Below, in pieces: positions 7,394 through 10,883 of a stretch of DNA of 10,883 nt (the stretch's first letter is position 1; each line of letters starts with the position of its first letter). The DNA comes from an uncultured Bacilli bacterium (GTDB lineage: Bacteria; Bacillota_I; Bacilli_A; ML615J-28; CAG-698), in the NCBI GenBank assembly GCA_947627395.1, contig CANQVW010000048.1:1-10883 (forward strand), read 5' to 3'. The position numbers and the translations under genes were made by a program. Below the pieces are notes generated by a model that was given only the letters and a program-made list of their open reading frames with translations, was not told where the DNA came from and ran no database searches.

Positions 7394-7420
7394 AAGAGGA
7401 ATGTAAAATACAACCCTCTT
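7394..7420. repeat. Second hairpin stacked next to the terminator
   Basis: AAGAGG (7394-7399) pairs with CCTCTT (7415-7420), and inside it TGTA (7402-7405) pairs with TACA (7409-7412) around AAA, with two unpaired positions on each side. No T-run follows. It sits between the acetyltransferase stop and the intrinsic terminator, so it may protect the mRNA 3' end or help termination. Confidence 0.5.
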
Positions 7421-7468
7421 CTTATTAATTTCATTTTCAATCATTTTGAATGTCTTTTTCAAATTTAT

Positions 7469-8038
7469 TTATCTTTTTTCTTTAATAGTAATTTCTTTTA
7501 TAACTTTACAAGAATTACCAATTACTAAAACACTTTTTTGAATATTTTTTGTCACAACTGAACCTGCACCAATCACGCTTATTACCCTCAATTGATGCAC
7601 CAGGAAGAATGGTAACATTTGCACCAAACCAAACAATATTTCCAATGTTGATCAGCTTATTATTAAAAACATCCTTTAAACGCTCATTCGGATTGATAGA
7701 ATGATTAGTACAAATAAGTTTACAATTTGGATCAATTAAAGCGCAACTACCAATATCAATAAAATTAGTATCTAGAAAAGTACAATCGAAGTTGATCACT
7801 GCCATTTCATGAAAGCGAATATTTTTACCAAAAATACAACGGAATCCATCTTCAATAAAAACATATTCGTTATATCCAGTTACAAGTTCTTTGATAATTT
7901 CTGTTCTTTTAGGATCAGATGGTTTTAAATGATGAAATTCGTAAAGCTATCCTTTACCTTACTTTGAAAAAGATATATTTCTTTATCTCTGCGATCAAAT
8001 TGTTCGCCTGATAGAGCTTTTTCTAGTTCAATTATCAT
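7469..8038 (-). pseudogene. Sugar O-acetyltransferase (Maa/LacA type) with two compensating frameshifts
   Basis: Read through two single-base indels, this is a ~189-residue acetyl-CoA-dependent sugar acetyltransferase of the left-handed beta-helix family, of normal length. The N-terminal segment (from ATG at 8038: EKALSGEQFDRRDKEIY) is the maltose-acetyltransferase cap. The middle frame gives LYEFHHLKPSDP, EDGFRCIFGKNIRFHEMAVI, and CTNHSINPNERLK with the expected active-site histidine. The last frame gives SVIGAGSVVTKNIQKSV and ends at TAA 7469-7471. The first lesion, near 7945-7955, behaves as a one-base loss; the second, near 7578-7582, as one extra A. First and last segments are in the same frame. 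The ATG overlaps the stop of the repeat-protein gene by one base (TAATG), so it was the last gene of the ABC operon. Sequencing error at either indel is the main alternative. Confidence 0.8.
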
Positions 8039-8655
8039 TATTCTTCAACAATTTCTACACTATATTTTTCATCAAGGCCATGTTCTTTTAAAAAAGCATT
8101 GAATTCTTCTGAAAGTTGTTTTGCTGAATATTCGTTATCATTAGCATTTACTCTATGAGCATTGATGTTTGCTTTTGTCTTTTGATTGAGTTCATCAATT
8201 TTTCTTGCAGTATCCGCATTTGCATTTTTAGCACCTTTTTTCATGTTTTCAATTACAAGACGGCATTTTGCTTTAAATCCTTTGGTATGAAGGAATTCTT
8301 TAAATTCTTGATTTTCTTTTGAGTTTCTTACTGCTTCGATATTAGCTTTATCTTGCTCATGTTGATGGTGAGCATTTTCTTTCATTTGACTAAAGGCCAC
8401 TTTAAATTTAGCCTTAATCCCTTTTGTGTGACAAAATTCTTCAAATTGTTTTGAGATTTCTTCTTGAGATGTGGCATAATCAGTTTTATAGTTTTCCATA
8501 TTATTTTTCCTCCTATTTTCAATATTTTTTTGATTATTTTCCGAATGAATGGTTAAAATTTTAATTTTTTCTTTAAAAGTTTTAGCTTCCATGAATTGAT
8601 TAAATTCATCATCACTTATTACATTATTTGTATAAGTATCATTATTATTTTTCAT
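8038..8655 (-). CDS. Soluble four-repeat helical protein of unknown function, ABC-operon accessory
   Basis: A 205-residue highly charged protein that I do not recognise. It contains four degenerate copies of a unit centred on E-F-x-x-F-x-x-x-K-G-x-K-A-K: EFNQFMEAKTFKEK (17-30), QFEEFCHTKGIKAK (70-83), EFKEFLHTKGFKAK (117-130) and EFNAFLKEHGLDEK (184-197). Repeats two and three also share a tail, KANIEAVR (103-110) and KANINAHR (161-168). There is no signal peptide, membrane segment or Cys cluster; mostly helical, perhaps coiled-coil, structure is likely. The gene follows the ABC permease by 24 bases and its stop overlaps the acetyltransferase start, so it belongs to the transporter operon. 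At the first ATG the Shine-Dalgarno core GAGGTGAT is unusually far (the GAGG core ends 15 bases upstream). A perfect AGGAGG nine bases before Met53 suggests a second start. Function is unknown; a regulator or accessory of the transporter is only a guess from context. Confidence 0.8.
   Translation of the reverse strand: MKNNNDTYTNNVISDDEFNQFMEAKTFKEKIKILTIHSENNQKNIENRRKNNMENYKTDYATSQEEISKQFEEFCHTKGIKAKFKVAFSQMKENAHHQHEQDKANIEAVRNSKENQEFKEFLHTKGFKAKCRLVIENMKKGAKNANADTARKIDELNQKTKANINAHRVNANDNEYSAKQLSEEFNAFLKEHGLDEKYSVEIVEE
8497..8514 (-). promoter_or_regulatory. Internal Shine-Dalgarno and ATG within the repeat-protein gene
   Basis: AGGAGG (8509-8514 on the minus strand) stands nine bases before an in-frame ATG at 8497-8499 (Met53). 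It is a better site than that of the annotated first ATG. Use of it would give a 153-residue product containing repeats two to four only. The coding frame continues clearly upstream, with a first repeat, so both starts may be used. Confidence 0.5.
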
Positions 8656-8679
8656 TTTAAATGATCATCACCTCAATTT

Positions 8680-9462
8680 TTAAACCAAACTTGTTTTGTT
8701 AAGGATGAGTTTACTTACAAATGCAAGACCTATGCTAAATAAGATTCCTCCAGCAAGACACATAATGACATGTAAAATTCCTGCATCCAGTGGTGTCATC
8801 ATAGGAATCATCATAAATAAAAGCATTCCACCACCTAAAACACAAATAATAGATAGCCATAATTTGGTTTTTGCAACACATGATAACGTTAAAGCGATAG
8901 CAATAAAGATAAGTAAAATAAACATTTTTGAAAGTAAACAACAAATGATTGTACCTACATTAAATCCATCCATACTAAATGGAAGTCCAGCAATTGCTCC
9001 ACCAATCATTCCTCCAATAAAGAATAAAAATAGCATGCCAATACTTGCGATAAAACAAGTAATCGTTTTAGATATAACATATTCCATTCTATTTGCTCTG
9101 ATGGTAAATAGATTTTTCACGTAACCACTCCTAAAATCTTCACTAACAAAGATACAAACAAAAATTGCTACAATAAAATAAATGAGATTAATATTACACA
9201 TACTTGTTAAATCCATTGACATGCTAGCATTTGATGTAGCACCTAAAATTTGCCATACATTGGTAAATGTTTCCACTACCGTTTCTTTTCCGGTTGTTGG
9301 ATCAACCATAGTAGTATTCCCCATAAAACTAGTCATTACAAGAATTAAAACGGGAATCATGAAACATATGCCGAACATGATATAGACGAAAGGAGTTTTA
9401 AACATTCTTCTTCGATCCACTTTTAACATACTCCTAAGATGATTTAAATGAACTTTATTCAT
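8680..9462 (-). CDS. ABC-2 type permease of a lantibiotic/bacitracin-resistance-like transporter
   Basis: A 260-residue membrane protein with six predicted helices, at about 24-46, 91-107, 131-160, 171-196, 201-222 and 228-252. A ~45-residue hydrophilic loop lies between the first two. The short cytoplasmic motif SEDFRSGYVKNLF (107-119) is typical of ABC-2/LanE-LanG/BcrB permeases and likely contacts the ATPase. Length and layout fit these half-size permeases (about 250 residues). The ATG overlaps the end of the ATPase gene by eight bases, with GGAGGAAG as its Shine-Dalgarno inside that gene's last codons, so the pair is translationally coupled. With the other permease further upstream it probably forms a heterodimeric membrane domain. 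The substrate, possibly a peptide antibiotic, is inferred from family resemblance only. Confidence 0.87.
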   Translation of the reverse strand: MNKVHLNHLRSMLKVDRRRMFKTPFVYIMFGICFMIPVLILVMTSFMGNTTMVDPTTGKETVVETFTNVWQILGATSNASMSMDLTSMCNINLIYFIVAIFVCIFVSEDFRSGYVKNLFTIRANRMEYVISKTITCFIASIGMLFLFFIGGMIGGAIAGLPFSMDGFNVGTIICCLLSKMFILLIFIAIALTLSCVAKTKLWLSIICVLGGGMLLFMMIPMMTPLDAGILHVIMCLAGGILFSIGLAFVSKLILNKTSLV

Positions 9463-10363
9463 TATAACTTCCTCCTTTATCCATAAGATGAGTGTAATAT
9501 TCTTCTAAATTAATTTTGGCTGTTTGAACTTCTATAGGTAAAATATTTTGACTATAGAGATAACTTACAACATCTTTTGCTAAACAAGAATCATAAATAC
9601 GAAGTTCCTCATTTTCTTCAATAACTTTTTTGTATCTTTTTTCTAAGCTTTGTTTAGTTTCTATATTGTTTTTAGTTTTAATAGCAATATAGGTTGGGCA
9701 TTCCTTTTCTAATTCTTCTGCAGTCATTTCTTTAATCATTTTACCATTTCGAATAATTCCATAATGAGTGGCGATTTTTTCAAGTTCACTTAAAATATGA
9801 GATGAAATTAAAACAGTAGAGTTTAAATTTTTGGTAATATCAATTAATACTTCTCGCATGATTCTCATCCCATCTGCATCTAATCCATTAATAGGTTCAT
9901 CAAGAATTAATAGTTTTGGGTGTCCTAGTAAGGCAAATGCAATGCCAATTCTTTGTTTCATCCCCAAAGAACAATTTTTAAATTTATTCGAAGCTGATCC
10001 TTCCATTCTTACAATTTTTAATACTCTTCTAACTTCTTCATTTTCATTTTTGATGCCTAAATTAGCTGCTTGGATTTTCATATTATCCCAAACACTGATA
10101 TTAGGAAAACAACCTGGGCTTTCAATTAAAACACCGATTTGTGACCTAATTTCTTGATCATTATAATCTTTACCAAATAATTTTATTTCACCACTATTGG
10201 GTCTAATGAGTCCACATATGAGTTTTTCTGTTGTTGATTTACCAGATCCATTTTCACCAATAAAGCCATAAATTGCACCCATCGGAACCGTCATATTTAA
10301 ATTTGATAAAGCTTGTTTTTCTCCATAATTTTTGCCTAAATTTTTGATTTCAATTGCATTCAT
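9455..10363 (-). CDS. ABC transporter ATPase with E-loop, LanF/BcrA type
   Basis: A 302-residue ATP-binding subunit. It has Walker A GENGSGKST (36-44), signature CSLGMKQR (131-138), Walker B LLILDEP (151-157), D-loop GLDADG (160-165) and switch His189 in SSHILSE. Where most ABC ATPases have a Q-loop glutamine, this one has Glu81 in LIESPGCFPN. That E-loop is described for LanF-type lantibiotic immunity ATPases, and the same IESP-type motif occurs in BcrA-like proteins. About 90 C-terminal residues follow the core, as in BcrA-like proteins. The ATG lies 13 bases after the first permease stop, with AAGGAG overlapping that stop, and the gene overlaps the next permease. It should energise export or removal of a membrane-active peptide such as a lantibiotic or bacitracin. 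No precursor peptide or lanthionine enzyme gene is visible in the window, so resistance rather than production is favoured. Confidence 0.92.
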   Translation of the reverse strand: MNAIEIKNLGKNYGEKQALSNLNMTVPMGAIYGFIGENGSGKSTTEKLICGLIRPNSGEIKLFGKDYNDQEIRSQIGVLIESPGCFPNISVWDNMKIQAANLGIKNENEEVRRVLKIVRMEGSASNKFKNCSLGMKQRIGIAFALLGHPKLLILDEPINGLDADGMRIMREVLIDITKNLNSTVLISSHILSELEKIATHYGIIRNGKMIKEMTAEELEKECPTYIAIKTKNNIETKQSLEKRYKKVIEENEELRIYDSCLAKDVVSYLYSQNILPIEVQTAKINLEEYYTHLMDKGGSYNE

Positions 10364-10376
10364 AATTCTTTACTCC

Positions 10377-10883
10377 TTAATAACAATCTCTTTTTGATAA
10401 CACTAAGGTTCCAACTATGTTATAAATAACTGTCCAAAGTAGACTTACGCCAAGACAAGTAATTAAACTAATAATATTTGATGATAAACAAGCATTCACG
10501 GATGAACCATATAAAAAGATATTTAAAATGGATGAATTTCCAACAACTGATGCTGCCCCAATGACAGGAATACCTGTTCCAAGAACAAAACATAAAGCAA
10601 TAGAGATACCAAATTTTCTTCTAAAGATAATGTTAATAAAAGTATATAAACTTGCCCACCCTAAACTCATAGTCATCTTGCCTAAAATGGCTAAGATAAG
10701 TGAACCAGCATGAACTTTAAATGATAACCCCGTAAAAGCACCAGCAAGAATGCCACCAATAAGATAAGTGATACACATACACATCATTGAAAAGGCACTA
10801 ATAATGGTCTTAGACATCATATAATCTTGTTTTTTTGAATGCGTTGTAAATAATTGTTTTACATAACCACTATGGTAATCATG
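10377..10883 (-). CDS. ABC-2 type permease, 5' part beyond the window (partial)
   Basis: The frame is open to the right window edge, giving 168 residues of a longer permease; an ATG at 10820 is internal and not the true start. The visible part opens with DYHSGYVKQLFTTHSKKQDY, which aligns with EDFRSGYVKNLFTIRANRME in the other permease of the operon, followed by about four hydrophobic helices. The two are therefore distant paralogues that share the cytoplasmic coupling motif. About 100 N-terminal residues (first helix and extracellular loop) should lie outside. It is the first gene seen of the operon and would pair with the downstream permease and ATPase, as LanE and LanG do with LanF. The promoter is outside the window. 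Confidence 0.85.
   Translation of the reverse strand, partial: HDYHSGYVKQLFTTHSKKQDYMMSKTIISAFSMMCMCITYLIGGILAGAFTGLSFKVHAGSLILAILGKMTMSLGWASLYTFINIIFRRKFGISIALCFVLGTGIPVIGAASVVGNSSILNIFLYGSSVNACLSSNIISLITCLGVSLLWTVIYNIVGTLVLSKRDCY

Noticed and set aside
7515..7805. 96-codon open frame as an independent small acetyltransferase
   Set aside because: Family sequence continues both upstream and downstream in a different frame; this is only the middle part of one frameshifted gene.
8696..9124. Long plus-strand open frame opposite the ABC permease
   Set aside because: It is a shadow of the permease gene: the minus frame has a good ribosome-binding site, coherent membrane helices and operon position.
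1..10883. TGA as tryptophan (Mollicutes code)
   Set aside because: Trp is TGG throughout, and TGA ends the ATPase gene exactly where the next gene begins.
1..10883. CRISPR array, tRNA or rRNA gene, or complete insertion sequence
   Set aside because: No regularly spaced direct repeats, cloverleaf-like blocks or transposase motifs were found on either strand.

Overview
The window is very AT-rich and fits a low-GC Firmicute, perhaps an Erysipelotrichales/Coprobacillaceae-type or clostridial gut organism; the sequence alone does not fix the genus. It uses the standard bacterial code: TGA acts as a stop (for example at the end of the AAA ATPase gene, where it overlaps the next ATG), Trp is TGG, and Shine-Dalgarno sites are strong. 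Almost everything lies on the minus strand.

Layout from left to right. (1) Positions 1-132 hold the C-terminal end of an unrecognised plus-strand gene, followed by a bidirectional terminator hairpin (169-221) and an AT-rich gap. (2) Positions 501-6107 hold a compact four-gene minus-strand operon. In transcription order it encodes an AAA+ ATPase (IetA-like), a subtilisin-family protease (IetS-like), a DCTPP1/RS21-C6-type MazG nucleotide pyrophosphohydrolase, and a large nuclease-like plus Schlafen-group-3/DUF2075 helicase protein. A good sigma-A promoter with possible operator repeats precedes it, and a hairpin insulates it upstream. The first two genes match the ietAS (ATPase + subtilase) pair described as an anti-phage system. 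The two downstream genes look like added nucleotide- and nucleic-acid-directed effectors. (3) Positions 6271-7352 are the wreck of a type III-restriction-like helicase/nuclease gene, broken by several frameshifts and stops, so this locus has already lost one defence gene. (4) Positions 7354-10883 hold a second minus-strand operon. It begins with a truncated ABC permease at the window edge, then an ABC ATPase with the E-loop typical of lantibiotic/bacitracin-type (LanFEG/BcrAB) transporters and a second permease. An unusual soluble protein with four degenerate repeats follows, then a sugar O-acetyltransferase gene carrying two compensating frameshifts. A strong intrinsic terminator closes the operon.

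How the parts may work together (inference). The left operon is probably an inducible or autoregulated phage-defence cassette: the ATPase has a helix-turn-helix tail, is translationally coupled to the protease, and sits behind a promoter with repeated motifs. The right operon is probably a membrane-active-peptide resistance or export transporter with an accessory repeat protein. The most novel items are the four-gene ietAS + MazG + SLFN-helicase arrangement and the repeat protein with a possible second internal start.
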